64,000 bases of DNA from Firmicutes bacterium AM55-24TS (GCA_003460745.1 QTVU01000004.1:61803-125802); one strand, 5' to 3'. Positions 35,657-45,953 are shown, numbered from the stretch's first letter. Notes: generated from the sequence alone by a model not told the origin. Numbers and translations: made by a program.

Positions 35657-36549
35657 ATGTACAATGTACGACGCAAATTATGGATACTTACCGTACTTCT
35701 TTTTGCCGTGTCTGCTGTTATGTTAAAATTCTTTCCTTCTTCCGATAACAATGATGCAATCGCCACTCCGGCGAGTGCACAGCAAGCCGAAAGCGGTACA
35801 TCAACCGTATTTTCAGACGGTAGCACGGAACGTTTTGTCGCACACAGAGGATATTCAAACTATGCGCCCGAAAACAGTATTCCGGCATTTGAGCTTGCCG
35901 GTAAAATCGGCTTTTGGGGTATTGAAACGGATATTTGCGAAACAAGCGACGGTCAATTCGTCTGTATGCATGACGACACTCTTGACAGAACAACAAACGG
36001 TTCGGGAGCTATTTCCGACTACACGCTTGACGATTTAAGTCAGTTCCAAATTGACTACGGAAATTATCTCGACACAAACGAAAACTTAAAAATACCTACT
36101 CTTGAAGAATACCTTTCGATATGCAGTACATACGGAAATGTACCGATTATCGAAATCAAAAATATCACCAATTACGATGCATTTCTAAACACAATCATAG
36201 CAAGCGGACTGAAACGCATTGTATAATCACAGGTGCGATTGATGATGTAAAAGAAATTCGTGCAAGAAACAGTATTATCCCTGTTATGACAATCGGTTAC
36301 ACTCCTGCACCGTATACGGATAATCTTGAACGTATTACGGAAATATCCGAAAACAGAGGTATTTTGTATAACTATCCGCAAGTGGATCAAGCCTCAATAG
36401 ATATACTCCATCAACAAAATATTTTCTGCGGTGTATGGTCCGTTGACGACACGGAAACAGCACAAAAATACATTGATTACGGTGTGGACTTCATAGTAAC
36501 AAACGAAATCCCCGCAAGAATTAATCATATGGTAAATGATAATGAATAG
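35657..36549 (+). pseudogene. glycerophosphodiester phosphodiesterase, split by a -1 frameshift
   Basis: The first frame (35657-36226) has an N-terminal membrane anchor or signal (WILTVLLFAVSAVML) and the GDPD start: HRGYSNYAPENS, IETDICETSDG and MHDDTLDRTTNG with the catalytic His and metal-binding Glu/Asp. It stops after IASGLKRIV. The remaining third continues one frame over (IITGAIDDVKE through to VDFIVTNEIPARINH, ending 36549). One base near 36223 would restore 297 residues, a normal length. The enzyme would hydrolyse glycerophosphodiesters at the cell surface. AAAGGAGG precedes the start. Confidence 0.88.
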
Positions 36550-36550
36550 C

Positions 36551-36588
36551 AAAAAATGTGTGTCATATCAAATGACACACATTTTTTA
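36551..36588. terminator. bidirectional terminator between GDPD and mnmG
   Basis: AAAAATGTGTGTCAT and ATGACACACATTTTT form a 15-base stem with A- and T-runs on both sides. Confidence 0.9.
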
Positions 36589-36592
36589 TTTG

Positions 36593-38458
36593 TTATCTTT
36601 TTTGTGATTCCAACCATACAATCAATACCGACATATCGGACGGTGAAACACCGGAAATTCTTGACGCTTGCCCAAGTGACTTTGGCTGTATCTTATTCAA
36701 TTTTTGTCTTGCCTCCAAACGCAAGCCGTGTATATCAGAATAATCTTGATTTTCGGGAAGAAGTTTTTCCTCCATTTTCTTGAACTGCTCAGCCTGTGCT
36801 ATCTGTCTTTTTATATAGCCGTCATACTTTAGTTTAATTTCAACCTGTTCACAAACTGCGTCCGGAAGTGTCGGACGGTTATGGTCGACAGGTGCAAGTT
36901 TTTCATAATCAAGTTCGGGACGTTTTATCATATCGCTAAGACGTATTCCCGTCTTAACTGCGGTCGAATTATACTGTTCCAAAAGCGGATTTGCGTCTTT
37001 CGGCGGTACTATAACCGACGTCACACGCTTAATTTCATTTTCAATCATATCCATTTTTTCAAGAAACTTTTTATATCTTTCTTCCGATATAAGACCGATT
37101 TTATATCCGAACGGAGTAAGTCTTTCATCTGCGTTATCCTGTCTTAAAAGCAAACGGTATTCCGAACGTGATGTCATCATTCGGTACGGCTCGTTTGTAC
37201 CCTTTGTTATAAGGTCATCTATAAGTGTTCCGATATATCCGTCCGAACGTTTTAATGTAAGCGGTTCTTCGTTTTTAAGTTTCAATGCCGCATTAATTCC
37301 GGCAATAAGTCCTTGTGACGCCGCCTCCTCATAGCCGGACGTACCGTTAAACTGTCCTGCGCCGTAAAGTCCATGCACATTCTTAAATTCCAACGTTGCA
37401 TACAGTTGAGTCGGATCGCAGCAATCATATTCTATTGCATATGCAGGACGCATAATTTCAACATTTTCAAGTCCCTCAACGCTTCGATACATTTCAAGTT
37501 GTACATCCTCAGGCATACTCGTTGAAAAGCCTTGTGCGTATACTTCCTTTGTATCAAGTCCCATAGGCTCCATAAAAAGCTGATGTCTTGGTTTTTCCGC
37601 AAAACGCACAACCTTATCTTCGATGGACGGACAGTATCGCGGACCTATACCCTCAACCATACCGCCGTACATTGCCGAACGACCGAGATTGTCGTGTATA
37701 ATTTGGTGAGTTTTTTCATTTGTATACACAAGATAGCAAGGAACAAGATTTTTGCCGACATTCTCCGTTTCAAACGAGAACGGCACGATTTTTTCGTCAC
37801 CCTCCTCAAGCTCCATCTTACTGTAGTCAAGTGTATCCGCGTGCACTCTTGCTGGAGTACCTGTTTTAAATCGCTTTAATTCAATACCCAATCTGCGAAG
37901 ATTTTCCGAAAGTTCATTTGCAGGGAACATTCCGTCAGGACCGCTTTCACGCGAATAACTTCCGATAAGAATTTTACCCTTTAAATAAGTTCCGCTGGCA
38001 ATAATAACCGCTTTTACCTTATATTCAACGCCTGTATGTGTTACAACTTCCGTTACATTATTATCTTCATCGGTAATTACATTTACGATTTCCGCTTGTT
38101 TAACCTGCAAATTCTCTTGATTTTCAACACGTTTTTTCATTTCAACGTGATACTTTTTTCTGTCAATCTGTGCTCTAAGTGAATGTACGGCAGGACCTTT
38201 GCCTTTATTAAGCATTTTTGACTGTATAAACGAAGCGTCCGCCGCTTTACCCATTTCACCGCCGAGTGCGTCAAGCTCACGAACAAGGTGACCTTTCGCC
38301 GTACCGCCTATACTTGGGTTACAAGGAAGATTTCCTATTGCGTCAAGGCTTATTGAAAACATAACCGTTTTCATACCCAATCTTGCCGCCGCCAAAGCCG
38401 CCTCACAGCCTGCGTGACCGCCTCCGATTACGGCAACATCATATTCACCTAAAACCAT
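36593..38458 (-). CDS. mnmG: tRNA uridine-5-carboxymethylaminomethyl modification enzyme MnmG
   Basis: This 621-residue FAD enzyme acts with MnmE to modify U34 of several tRNAs. It shows the FAD-binding [17 protein letters not shown] (12-28), [16 protein letters not shown], a second GGG-type segment and the C-terminal helical MnmE-binding region. Together with mnmA in this window it gives most of the mnm5s2U34 pathway. Its ATG shares a base with the YesL-like stop (TAATG). Confidence 0.96.
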   Translation of the reverse strand: MVLGEYDVAVIGGGHAGCEAALAAARLGMKTVMFSISLDAIGNLPCNPSIGGTAKGHLVRELDALGGEMGKAADASFIQSKMLNKGKGPAVHSLRAQIDRKKYHVEMKKRVENQENLQVKQAEIVNVITDEDNNVTEVVTHTGVEYKVKAVIIASGTYLKGKILIGSYSRESGPDGMFPANELSENLRRLGIELKRFKTGTPARVHADTLDYSKMELEEGDEKIVPFSFETENVGKNLVPCYLVYTNEKTHQIIHDNLGRSAMYGGMVEGIGPRYCPSIEDKVVRFAEKPRHQLFMEPMGLDTKEVYAQGFSTSMPEDVQLEMYRSVEGLENVEIMRPAYAIEYDCCDPTQLYATLEFKNVHGLYGAGQFNGTSGYEEAASQGLIAGINAALKLKNEEPLTLKRSDGYIGTLIDDLITKGTNEPYRMMTSRSEYRLLLRQDNADERLTPFGYKIGLISEERYKKFLEKMDMIENEIKRVTSVIVPPKDANPLLEQYNSTAVKTGIRLSDMIKRPELDYEKLAPVDHNRPTLPDAVCEQVEIKLKYDGYIKRQIAQAEQFKKMEEKLLPENQDYSDIHGLRLEARQKLNKIQPKSLGQASRISGVSPSDMSVLIVWLESQKR

Positions 38459-39363
38459 TATTCTTCCTCCCCGATATATTCAACCTTATGCTGTTTTTCT
38501 TTCATATCCTTTAATATTGAGCGTTCAATTACTCTTGCGGCATAAAATTGCGGCGGATAGCAAGTAACGCAAAGTCCGATAACTACTACTATAATTGCCG
38601 CTGCAAGCGGATTAACGAATGTAAACAACGCACCGTATATAAGTACTCCTATAAGCGTTGTAAAAAAGTTACCCGGTAATTTTGCAAGTGTTATAAGCAA
38701 CGCATTTTTATAAAGCGAGCCGATTCCGCATTCAAATGTAACCATAATTTGATACAAATACGGGTGCATCATTGTATAAACAACAAGTACGAGTATCATA
38801 ACATACAGCAACATCATCCAAAGCATACTGCCTGTTGAAACGTAAAGCGAATGATAGAAAAGAATTGCATTAAGTCCGAACACAAGCAAAACCGCGTCAA
38901 TCAGCACAACTACCATACCCTGTTTAAAGTTTTCCTTAAACTTGTCCGCACCGTCACTCAAAACCCAAGTATGTTCACCGCGTGTGAAACATCTTGTTAT
39001 ATACGAATAAGCCGCCGTTGCAGGACCTGAACCCCAAAACGTGAACACACCGATTGAAAAAGCAAGCTGAATAAGTATCATAATGCTTCCCTGCACATTT
39101 TCCGCACTTGATTCCGTACCAAGCGAAATAATAGTGTCTGAAACATTCTGAACGATATGCGTACTGCTCAAAACTATACCGCCGAAAATATATAAAATCG
39201 CAATCCATATAATACTCGTTATCGCATAAAGACAGTTCGCACCCAAAAATTTAGTGAACTTACGTATCACAATATCAAAAAACAAGAAAAAGCCTTTCTT
39301 TTTAGGTTCGTTCTTATCCACTCCCTTACCCGGTTTATCATAACCGCCGCCGAAAATTCCCAT
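38458..39363 (-). CDS. YesL-family (DUF624) membrane protein
   Basis: The protein (301 residues from ATG 39363) has a short polar start rich in Gly and Lys and then about six membrane helices with the DUF624 pattern ([27 protein letters not shown]). It is of unknown function; the B. subtilis relative YesL lies in the rhamnogalacturonan cluster. The ATG at 39363 follows AAGGAG by seven bases; the longer frame from 39405 has no ribosome site. It is coupled to mnmG. Confidence 0.85.
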   Translation of the reverse strand: MGIFGGGYDKPGKGVDKNEPKKKGFFLFFDIVIRKFTKFLGANCLYAITSIIWIAILYIFGGIVLSSTHIVQNVSDTIISLGTESSAENVQGSIMILIQLAFSIGVFTFWGSGPATAAYSYITRCFTRGEHTWVLSDGADKFKENFKQGMVVVLIDAVLLVFGLNAILFYHSLYVSTGSMLWMMLLYVMILVLVVYTMMHPYLYQIMVTFECGIGSLYKNALLITLAKLPGNFFTTLIGVLIYGALFTFVNPLAAAIIVVVIGLCVTCYPPQFYAARVIERSILKDMKEKQHKVEYIGEEE

Positions 39364-39427
39364 ATTTTTTCTCCTTCCAAAATTTGAATACAATTTTTCA
39401 TTCATATAAAATATTTATGCAAACTAT

Positions 39428-39457
39428 ATTGTAACACAATTTTTTTTATGATACAAT
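39428..39457. promoter_or_regulatory. overlapping bidirectional promoter (yesL-mnmG / rluA)
   Basis: Plus strand: TTGTAA (39429-39434), 17 bases, TACAAT (39452-39457). Minus strand: TTGTAT (39451-39456), 17 bases, TACAAT (39428-39433). Each -10 box overlaps the other strand's -35 box. Confidence 0.6.
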
Positions 39458-39502
39458 ATCAAAAATAAATGTTTACAAATAAAATATCAATCGAGGTAAC
39501 AA

Positions 39503-40429
39503 ATGAGGGAAATCACGATAAATCAAAACGACGCAGGGCAACGGCTTGACAAGTTTCTTACAAAATATCTTGTCAATATGCCACAGAGTATGTTATATAA
39601 AAGTCTTAGAAAAAATTGCGTCAGAGTAAACGGCAAACACATTAAAGACGGCAAATATATGCTCCAAAACGGTGATGTGTTGAAGTTATTTTTTAAAGAC
39701 GAATTTTACGAAAGCAAATCAAGCTTTAAAGCAGGCAATTCCGATATTGACGTTGTATATGAGGACGAAAATATTATACTTATTAATAAAGAAAGCGGTG
39801 TTGTAGTCCATTCGGACGATAAAGGCACAAAGGATACATTGCTTGAAAGAATGCAGAGTTATCTGTACAAAAAAGGCGAATACAATCCCGAAAACGAACA
39901 CAGTTTTTCTCCTTCATTCTGCAATCGCCTTGACAGAAATACATCAGGTATAATAATCGGTGCAAAAAATGCCGCCGCACTTCGTATAATAAATGAAAAA
40001 ATTCGCTGTCGCGAAATAAAAAAAATATATCTTTGCATTGTTGAAGGTCATCTTAAAAAAAGCGGTCACCTTACCGCATATCTTACACGCGGTGACAAAA
40101 AAGTTACGGTTTCAGATTATAATGAAGAAAATTCAAAGAAAATCGGCACAAAATATAATGTTATTGCCGAAAAAAAAGACACTTCACTTGTGGAAGTCGA
40201 GCTTGAAACAGGACGCACACACCAAATCAGAGCACAGTTTTCGCACATAGGAAATCCGCTGTACGGAGATACGAAATACGGCTCACGACACAGCGGAGGT
40301 ATGAATCTTGCAAGTTACAAGCTTATATTCGATTTTAAAACTGACGCAGGCATATTAAATTACCTAAATCACAAAGAATTTCAAATAAGCGTTGATTTTG
40401 CCAAAACCTTTGCACAGCAGAAATTATAA
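39503..40429 (+). CDS. RluA-family pseudouridine synthase
   Basis: The 308-residue protein has an S4 RNA-binding domain (about 10-70, QRLDKFLTKYL, VRVNGK) and the RluA catalytic domain with the active-site Asp in NRLDRNTSGIIIGAKN and ETGRTHQIRAQFSHIG. It would convert uridine to pseudouridine in 23S rRNA or tRNA; the site is not clear. Its last 49 bases overlap the 3' end of the convergent glycosyltransferase gene. Confidence 0.92.
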   Translation: MREITINQNDAGQRLDKFLTKYLVNMPQSMLYKSLRKNCVRVNGKHIKDGKYMLQNGDVLKLFFKDEFYESKSSFKAGNSDIDVVYEDENIILINKESGVVVHSDDKGTKDTLLERMQSYLYKKGEYNPENEHSFSPSFCNRLDRNTSGIIIGAKNAAALRIINEKIRCREIKKIYLCIVEGHLKKSGHLTAYLTRGDKKVTVSDYNEENSKKIGTKYNVIAEKKDTSLVEVELETGRTHQIRAQFSHIGNPLYGDTKYGSRHSGGMNLASYKLIFDFKTDAGILNYLNHKEFQISVDFAKTFAQQKL

Positions 40430-41505
40430 AGGTCAGCCGTTGCATTTGGTTTACCGAGATGTCTTACGCTTTCCTCCATCATTGCAACACGCCATGGACA
40501 AGCAAACATTTGATTTATCGCTTCAGAAATCGGATAAGTGTCGTTTACCATAATTGCCGCACCATTATTTACAAGGAAATTAAGGTTTCTGTCCTCTTGT
40601 CCGGGAAGCGGATTCATTGTTATCATCGGCAATCCTTTTGCAAGCGATTCTGATGTTGTAAGTCCGCCCGGCTTTGTTATTATAAAGTCGGCGGCGTCCA
40701 TCATTACGTCAACATTATCTACAAATCCGTATGAATATATTTTTTTATTCCACTCACATTCATCAACTACGATTTTTATTTTCTTATTCGTACCACAAAC
40801 GCACAGCACTTGAAAATCTTTCGGATATGTATCTATTTGTGCCAAAATCTTTTTTATATTTCCGTATCCCATTGAACCCATCATTATAAGTATAGTGGGA
40901 ATATTTTCAATCCCGAGTTTTTTCCGTGCCTCAATAGGGTCGTTTTTCTTTACAAACTGTTCTCTTATCGGTATACCGAAAGGCAAAAGTTTCTTTTTCG
41001 CTATACCTTTTTTCTGCATTTCGTGTTCCAAAAGCTCATCCGGAATTACGTAATAGTCAAGGAACGTACTTTCCCAAAACGGATGTACAGTGAAATCGGT
41101 TACTATTCCGACAGACGGACAGTCAAAAGCCGCACGGTCGGCAAGTATGCTTATACACACTCCGGCATAGCTATGCGTACCGATTATCAAATCGGGATTA
41201 TATTCAACAACGAACTTTTCAAGTTTCTTTGAAACAAATCGCGAAAATATCGATACAAGCGAATTACGGTCATACGGCTCGTCCTTTTGCGTAAGTTTGC
41301 CGTAAGCCTTCGCATACGTCTTTGCAAGGTACTTTGTCGAAAGCAAGTATCCGTCCTGTATTGAATTTCCCAAACGATGATTTACATAGTCGAATATATC
41401 AAGCATATGACATTGATGTCCGTTCTCCTCGAAATATTCCATAATAGCCTTAGCCGTAGAATGATGTCCGTAACCGGCTTTTACGGATAACAACAACACT
41501 TTCAA
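40381..41505 (-). CDS. processive diacylglycerol glycosyltransferase (UgtP/MGDG-synthase type)
   Basis: The protein (374 residues from TTG 41505) has the MGDG-synthase N-terminal motif SVKAGYGHHSTAKAI and the GT28 donor-binding segment ITKPGGLTTSESLAKGLPMI. It is a membrane-associated enzyme that adds sugars from UDP-glucose or UDP-galactose to diacylglycerol, giving glycolipids and possibly lipoteichoic acid anchors. The start TTG AAA GTG has AGGGGGG upstream; the longer frame to 41565 runs through the promoter. galU in this window could supply UDP-glucose. Confidence 0.88.
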   Translation of the reverse strand: MKVLLLSVKAGYGHHSTAKAIMEYFEENGHQCHMLDIFDYVNHRLGNSIQDGYLLSTKYLAKTYAKAYGKLTQKDEPYDRNSLVSIFSRFVSKKLEKFVVEYNPDLIIGTHSYAGVCISILADRAAFDCPSVGIVTDFTVHPFWESTFLDYYVIPDELLEHEMQKKGIAKKKLLPFGIPIREQFVKKNDPIEARKKLGIENIPTILIMMGSMGYGNIKKILAQIDTYPKDFQVLCVCGTNKKIKIVVDECEWNKKIYSYGFVDNVDVMMDAADFIITKPGGLTTSESLAKGLPMITMNPLPGQEDRNLNFLVNNGAAIMVNDTYPISEAINQMFACPWRVAMMEESVRHLGKPNATADLYNFCCAKVLAKSTLI

Positions 41506-41536
41506 TTTTAAGACCCCCCTTGTCTTTTTTAACAAT

Positions 41537-41565
41537 ATTATAACAAATAAAAATAAATTTTTCAA
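41537..41565 (-). promoter_or_regulatory. promoter of the glycosyltransferase gene
   Basis: TTGAAA (41560-41565), 17 bases, TATAAT (41537-41542) on the minus strand. Confidence 0.7.
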
Positions 41566-41570
41566 CCTTA

Positions 41571-41599
41571 TTGACTTTATGAATTTAATAGACTATAAT
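41571..41599 (+). promoter_or_regulatory. promoter of the second MATE gene
   Basis: TTGACT (41571-41576), 17 bases, TATAAT (41594-41599); it lies back to back with the glycosyltransferase promoter. Confidence 0.75.
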
Positions 41600-41637
41600 G
41601 TCATAAGTTATTAAAATGAGGGGCGGTGTATTGTGAA

Positions 41638-42975
41638 ATGATAAGCGATATGACTAAAGGAAATCCGTTAAAATTGATACTTTCTTTTTCAGTTCCGATG
41701 CTGATCGGAAATATCTTTCAACAGGTGTATAACTTCGTTGACGCAGCGATTGTCGGTAAGTTTGTGGGTGCCGAATCTCTTGCGGCGGTAGGTTCGACAG
41801 GTACGATTGTCGGAGTTATGATTTGTCTTATGATGGGACTTACGAGCGGTGCGGGAATTATTATAGCGCAGTGTTTCGGTTCAAGGAATTTTGACGAACT
41901 GAGAAAAACAGTTACGGGACTTATTTACATAGTGGGAATTTTGGCGGTGGTTACGTCAGTTGCCGGAGTTGTGTTTTCACGGCCGATTTTATCGTTTCTG
42001 AACACACCCGATAACGTAATTGATGAGGCGGTTGCATACATAAACGTAATATTCGCATTTACAATCGGTACAGCTATGTATAACGCGTCAAGCGCAATAC
42101 TCAGAAGTCTTGGCGACAGCCGTACACCGCTTTACGCACTTATACTTTCTTCTATATTAAATGTAATTTTCGACTTGTTGTTCGTTGTTGTGTTTAAAAC
42201 AGGTGTTGTCGGTGCGGCAGTTGCGACTGTTATCGCACAGATTATCAGTGCGATTTATTGTATTATACATATGATAAGGCACCGCAGACAGCTTAATCTT
42301 GAGGGCATAAACTTCCAAACAACAAAACGTGCAATCAAGCGGATTTTCCAAACAGGAATACCGTCGGCACTTGAAAGCTGTCTGATTTCACTCGGCACAA
42401 TGAGTGTGCAACGTCTTGTAAACTCATTCGGTGCAATGACTATGGCAGGCTATACCGCCGCCGTAAAAATCGACTCAATCGCAATCGCACCGATTGTATC
42501 GGTCGGCTCGGCATTGTCGGTTTTCTCGGGTCAAAATATCGGTGCAAATCAAATGGACAGAATAAAAAAGGGTATGTATCAAACACTTGCGTCACTTATC
42601 GGTATATGTATAGTGATTGCTGCCGGAATTGTATTGTTCCGTAATCAACTGCTTGGCTTGTTCCTTGACAAAACACAAGCCGCTGAGGCTATCGCAATAG
42701 GAAGCAAGTACCTTACTATTGTATGTGTTGCGTATATAGTTGCGGCGGTTATGAGAACATATTTGAACGTTCTTCGCGGTGCGGGTGATGTTAATACCTC
42801 CGCAGTCGCAGGTATACTTGAACTTATCGGAAGAATTATTTTCGCATATATACTTGTTCGCCCGCTCGGCTCAACAGGTATTTGGATTGCTACTCCGCTC
42901 GCCTGGGCAATGGGTGCGTCAGTACCCGTTATCCGATACTATTCGGGTAAGTGGATTAACAAAAAATTGGTATAG
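41638..42975 (+). CDS. MATE family efflux transporter (second copy)
   Basis: The protein has about 445 residues and twelve predicted helices in two repeats (NPLKLILSFSVPMLIGNIFQ; QTGIPSALESCLISLGTMS). It resembles the large clostridial MATE branch (DinF/NorM-like multidrug exporters). The start is placed at the ATG 41638 (MISDMTKGNP); a GTG at 41626 is in frame but too close to the GGGG ribosome site. A strong terminator follows. Confidence 0.9.
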   Translation: MISDMTKGNPLKLILSFSVPMLIGNIFQQVYNFVDAAIVGKFVGAESLAAVGSTGTIVGVMICLMMGLTSGAGIIIAQCFGSRNFDELRKTVTGLIYIVGILAVVTSVAGVVFSRPILSFLNTPDNVIDEAVAYINVIFAFTIGTAMYNASSAILRSLGDSRTPLYALILSSILNVIFDLLFVVVFKTGVVGAAVATVIAQIISAIYCIIHMIRHRRQLNLEGINFQTTKRAIKRIFQTGIPSALESCLISLGTMSVQRLVNSFGAMTMAGYTAAVKIDSIAIAPIVSVGSALSVFSGQNIGANQMDRIKKGMYQTLASLIGICIVIAAGIVLFRNQLLGLFLDKTQAAEAIAIGSKYLTIVCVAYIVAAVMRTYLNVLRGAGDVNTSAVAGILELIGRIIFAYILVRPLGSTGIWIATPLAWAMGASVPVIRYYSGKWINKKLV

Positions 42976-42980
42976 TACAA

Positions 42981-43013
42981 AGCCTGTCGACAAAATGTCG
43001 ACAGGCTCTTTTT
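42981..43013 (+). terminator. terminator of the second MATE gene
   Basis: AGCCTGTCGACA-AAA-TGTCGACAGGCT, then CTTTTT. The T-run touches the spoIIE stop codon on the other strand. Confidence 0.88.
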
Positions 43014-45312
43014 AATTTTTTATCAACCTTATTGTCGCAACGGTCATATCGTCGATTACTGCGTCACGGCTTTTTTTGACTGCGTTTTCAATTACGGATT
43101 GTGACATTTCGTCCATAGTGTCAAACGGCATTTTTATTTCTTTTTTCAGCCAATCGGTACGCACTGTACCAAAACCGGCCTCACTTATTCCGTCTGACAT
43201 CATTATTATTATATCGCCGTCATCAAGGCGTTTGGCTTGTCCCTGTACCTTTATATCAGGCAGCATACCGACAGGCAACGATACAGAAAACACCGTTTCA
43301 ACATTCGGACCGTGAAGTACAATACTCTCCGAACCGCCGATTTTGAAAAACTCACATATACCTGTCATAAGGTCTATACATAGCAGGTCCACGGTAGAAA
43401 AACACTCATAGTCAAGTTTTAAACAGAGTGCCGAATTTATCATATCAATAGACGTTTTCACGCCAAACCCCGACTGCAAAAATTCTCTCAACAATTTCAG
43501 TGTTATATGGCTCTCAAACATTGCCCTTTTACCGCTGCCCATACCGTCCGACAAAATCACATACTGTTTATAATCCTCCGTCACGAACGTATCTATACTG
43601 TCGCCCGACACTTCGCTGAAATCTCGGCTTATCTGTCTTATCGCAATATCTGCGGTAAATTTTGCGCGTGACACAAATTTCATAAGTCCGTTCGCACTGT
43701 CACACTCATAGCCCATAGGTGTTTCGACAACGTTTTCAAGCACGTTTTCAATCTTCCCGACTTCCGTACCCTTAGACGTTCCGAGATATACCTCCATTTT
43801 TCCGTGACTGCTTTCAATAACGCTTATTTCAAATGCCATAATTCCGACTTTGTCAAGCTCGGCAATAAGTGTTTCCTCCAAATCCTCTCTGAACGTAAAG
43901 CCGGAACATATATTTTCCGCCATTGTGTCCATAAGGCTTGACATTTCTTTATACTGTCTTGCAACCAAGTCACGGCTTGTAACCGCCTCACCCGTCCGTA
44001 CAAGGTTTTTCTTATACAATTCATAGACGTGATTAAACTCCACAACGAACAAATCAGGTCGCAAGCATTTATCCTTAAAGCTGTTCGGTACTGATGTAAA
44101 CTCCAATATCCCCCTTGTTTCAATCGTATCAAGCAACAGCATTATACTGCGGTATGTGCGTGTAAAGTCGGACTGCCAGCATTTAACCGCATTCGGACAC
44201 CCCTCGCACACTCTGTCCGCAACCTCATCAAAAAGTGAGGCAACATCTTTATTATATGATTTCAGTCTTTTCTCCGAAGCATTTGAAAAACACTCCTCCA
44301 AGCTCTTAAATGCCTTTGCCGATTTTTCAAGCTGCATAGACAAATACTCTTTAACTCTTACGTCCGCACTCACCGTTTCAAGCTTTAGCGACCTTGCAAA
44401 AAACGATTTTATATACCCTTGAACTTTATTCGGTGTCAGTACAAAAAGCACCGCCCCTATCGCTGTTTCGATAATCGTCACAGGCAAAGACGATGCACTT
44501 CCCGCATACAAAAGCGCCACCGCACTGCCGCCCAAGAAACCCAACGCCACTCCGAAACGTCCGAACGATTTAAGCAAATTTCCGAACAATGCACTTATAC
44601 CGAAAATACCCATAGTCACAACCGCCGACGGTGACGACATTGCCGACATAAACCCTATACAAAGTCCCCCGCTGCCCGCCGCCGCAATACCGCCGTGAAG
44701 TGCAATGCAAAGTACCGCATATACGGAAACTATATTGGCAAGACTGATATTATACGGAAACACAATTCCCGAAAGTCCCGTTATAAAAACACCCACGCTT
44801 ACAGAAATACTGATAAGCTCGTCCTGCGCGGTCTGCGTGCGTTTTTTGCGGTTTGCAATCAATCCGTGTGCTTTTTTGAATATTATATACATCAATGAAG
44901 TGACTATCGACTCAACAAAAAGCATAAGTATATCATATGCTCCGACATATGTATATATAAGAAAAACAAGTCCGCCGACCATAACCGCACCGCCCACGCA
45001 CGCCGCGTCAAGCACAAGATTTTCCTTATTTCTGAAACGTGTATATATCCAAAACAACAGTGCCGCAACAAGATATTTTGTAAGCACCGCACTGCCTGCC
45101 GACGTCATAAGTGCAATCGAAAGCACTGTTATACCGAGATACGCAATACTTTTATCAAAGCAAGAAGCAAAAAAAGCCACTCCGAACGGAAAAAGTCCCA
45201 AAACAGACGCTCGTCCTGCCAAAAGCAATAGCATACTCATTCCCACATCTCTAACAGACGGTGCTCGGAGCATTTCTGTATTCCGTTGTCTTTTTACCGC
45301 TGGCTGACTCAT
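43012..45312 (-). CDS. spoIIE: stage II sporulation protein E (serine phosphatase)
   Basis: This 766-residue protein has an N-terminal region with about ten membrane helices (25-300), a central regulatory region (about 310-540, with CEGCPNAVKCW) and a C-terminal PP2C-type phosphatase with ILSDGMGSGKRA and MMSDGISE. SpoIIE dephosphorylates SpoIIAA to switch on sigma-F in the forespore and takes part in asymmetric division. It marks the organism as a spore former, or recently derived from one. The upstream region carries a Spo0A-type promoter. GGAGGAA precedes the ATG. Confidence 0.95.
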   Translation of the reverse strand: MSQPAVKRQRNTEMLRAPSVRDVGMSMLLLLAGRASVLGLFPFGVAFFASCFDKSIAYLGITVLSIALMTSAGSAVLTKYLVAALLFWIYTRFRNKENLVLDAACVGGAVMVGGLVFLIYTYVGAYDILMLFVESIVTSLMYIIFKKAHGLIANRKKRTQTAQDELISISVSVGVFITGLSGIVFPYNISLANIVSVYAVLCIALHGGIAAAGSGGLCIGFMSAMSSPSAVVTMGIFGISALFGNLLKSFGRFGVALGFLGGSAVALLYAGSASSLPVTIIETAIGAVLFVLTPNKVQGYIKSFFARSLKLETVSADVRVKEYLSMQLEKSAKAFKSLEECFSNASEKRLKSYNKDVASLFDEVADRVCEGCPNAVKCWQSDFTRTYRSIMLLLDTIETRGILEFTSVPNSFKDKCLRPDLFVVEFNHVYELYKKNLVRTGEAVTSRDLVARQYKEMSSLMDTMAENICSGFTFREDLEETLIAELDKVGIMAFEISVIESSHGKMEVYLGTSKGTEVGKIENVLENVVETPMGYECDSANGLMKFVSRAKFTADIAIRQISRDFSEVSGDSIDTFVTEDYKQYVILSDGMGSGKRAMFESHITLKLLREFLQSGFGVKTSIDMINSALCLKLDYECFSTVDLLCIDLMTGICEFFKIGGSESIVLHGPNVETVFSVSLPVGMLPDIKVQGQAKRLDDGDIIIMMSDGISEAGFGTVRTDWLKKEIKMPFDTMDEMSQSVIENAVKKSRDAVIDDMTVATIRLIKN

Positions 45313-45344
45313 TTTTAATTCCTCCTACAAGTGCAATATAAGTT

Positions 45345-45377
45345 ATTATACCACTTATTTATGGATAAATATGTAAA
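45345..45377 (-). promoter_or_regulatory. spoIIE promoter with 21-base spacer
   Basis: TTTACA (45372-45377), 21 bases, TATAAT (45345-45350) on the minus strand. Spo0A-activated sigma-A promoters of spoIIG and spoIIE are known for such over-long spacers. Confidence 0.75.
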
Positions 45378-45403
45378 ATCCTGTTGTCGATATATAAAAA
45401 TAT

Positions 45404-45410
45404 TTCGACA
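45404..45410 (-). promoter_or_regulatory. Spo0A box upstream of spoIIE
   Basis: TGTCGAA on the minus strand is a perfect match to the Spo0A box (TGNCGAA), 26 bases upstream of the -35 element. A weaker TGTCGAT (45385-45391, plus strand) lies between. Confidence 0.7.
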
Positions 45411-45417
45411 TCATTTT

Positions 45418-45447
45418 TTGACAAATTGCGTTTGCATATGATATACT
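45418..45447 (+). promoter_or_regulatory. promoter of the phosphoesterase gene
   Basis: TTGACA (45418-45423), 18 bases, TATACT (45442-45447); it lies close to the Spo0A box. Confidence 0.65.
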
Positions 45448-45482
45448 ACATACATACTTTTTTATATTGAGAGGATTAGATT

Positions 45483-45953
45483 ATGAAAAAAATTTTGATT
45501 TTTTCCGATACTCACGGCGATATTAACCGCTGTTTAGATATAATCGAAAAAGCCGACAGTGTAAGTGCGATTTTCCACGCAGGCGATTACACTGGTGACG
45601 CGGAAGATTTGGAGTCGATATACCCAAACATACCTATATATTATGTAAAAGGCAACAACGACTACTTTTCAAAAGCGCCGTCACATATGCTTGTTACAAT
45701 AGACGGTGTTAAGATATTTATTACGCACGGTCACGAACAGAATGTAAAATACGAATATGAATTTATGACTCTCCGCAAGGCTGCCGAAAAATATGATCCC
45801 GATTTAATAATATTCGGTCACACGCACATTCCTTATACCGATTACAAAGGCAAAGCCACACTTTTAAACCCGGGAAGTATACGTTATACAGGCACATATG
45901 CAGAGGCTGAAATCGAAAACGGTAAACTAAAAACAAAAATCATAGAAGTTTGA
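45483..45953 (+). CDS. YfcE/MJ0936-family metallophosphoesterase
   Basis: The 156-residue protein shows all metal-binding motifs of the calcineurin-like fold: FSDTHGD (8-14), HAGDYTGD, VKGNNDYF, ITHGHEQN and GHTHIPY. Small members of this family are phosphodiesterases of unclear natural substrate. It stands alone, divergent from spoIIE, with start after GAGAGGA. Confidence 0.93.
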   Translation: MKKILIFSDTHGDINRCLDIIEKADSVSAIFHAGDYTGDAEDLESIYPNIPIYYVKGNNDYFSKAPSHMLVTIDGVKIFITHGHEQNVKYEYEFMTLRKAAEKYDPDLIIFGHTHIPYTDYKGKATLLNPGSIRYTGTYAEAEIENGKLKTKIIEV

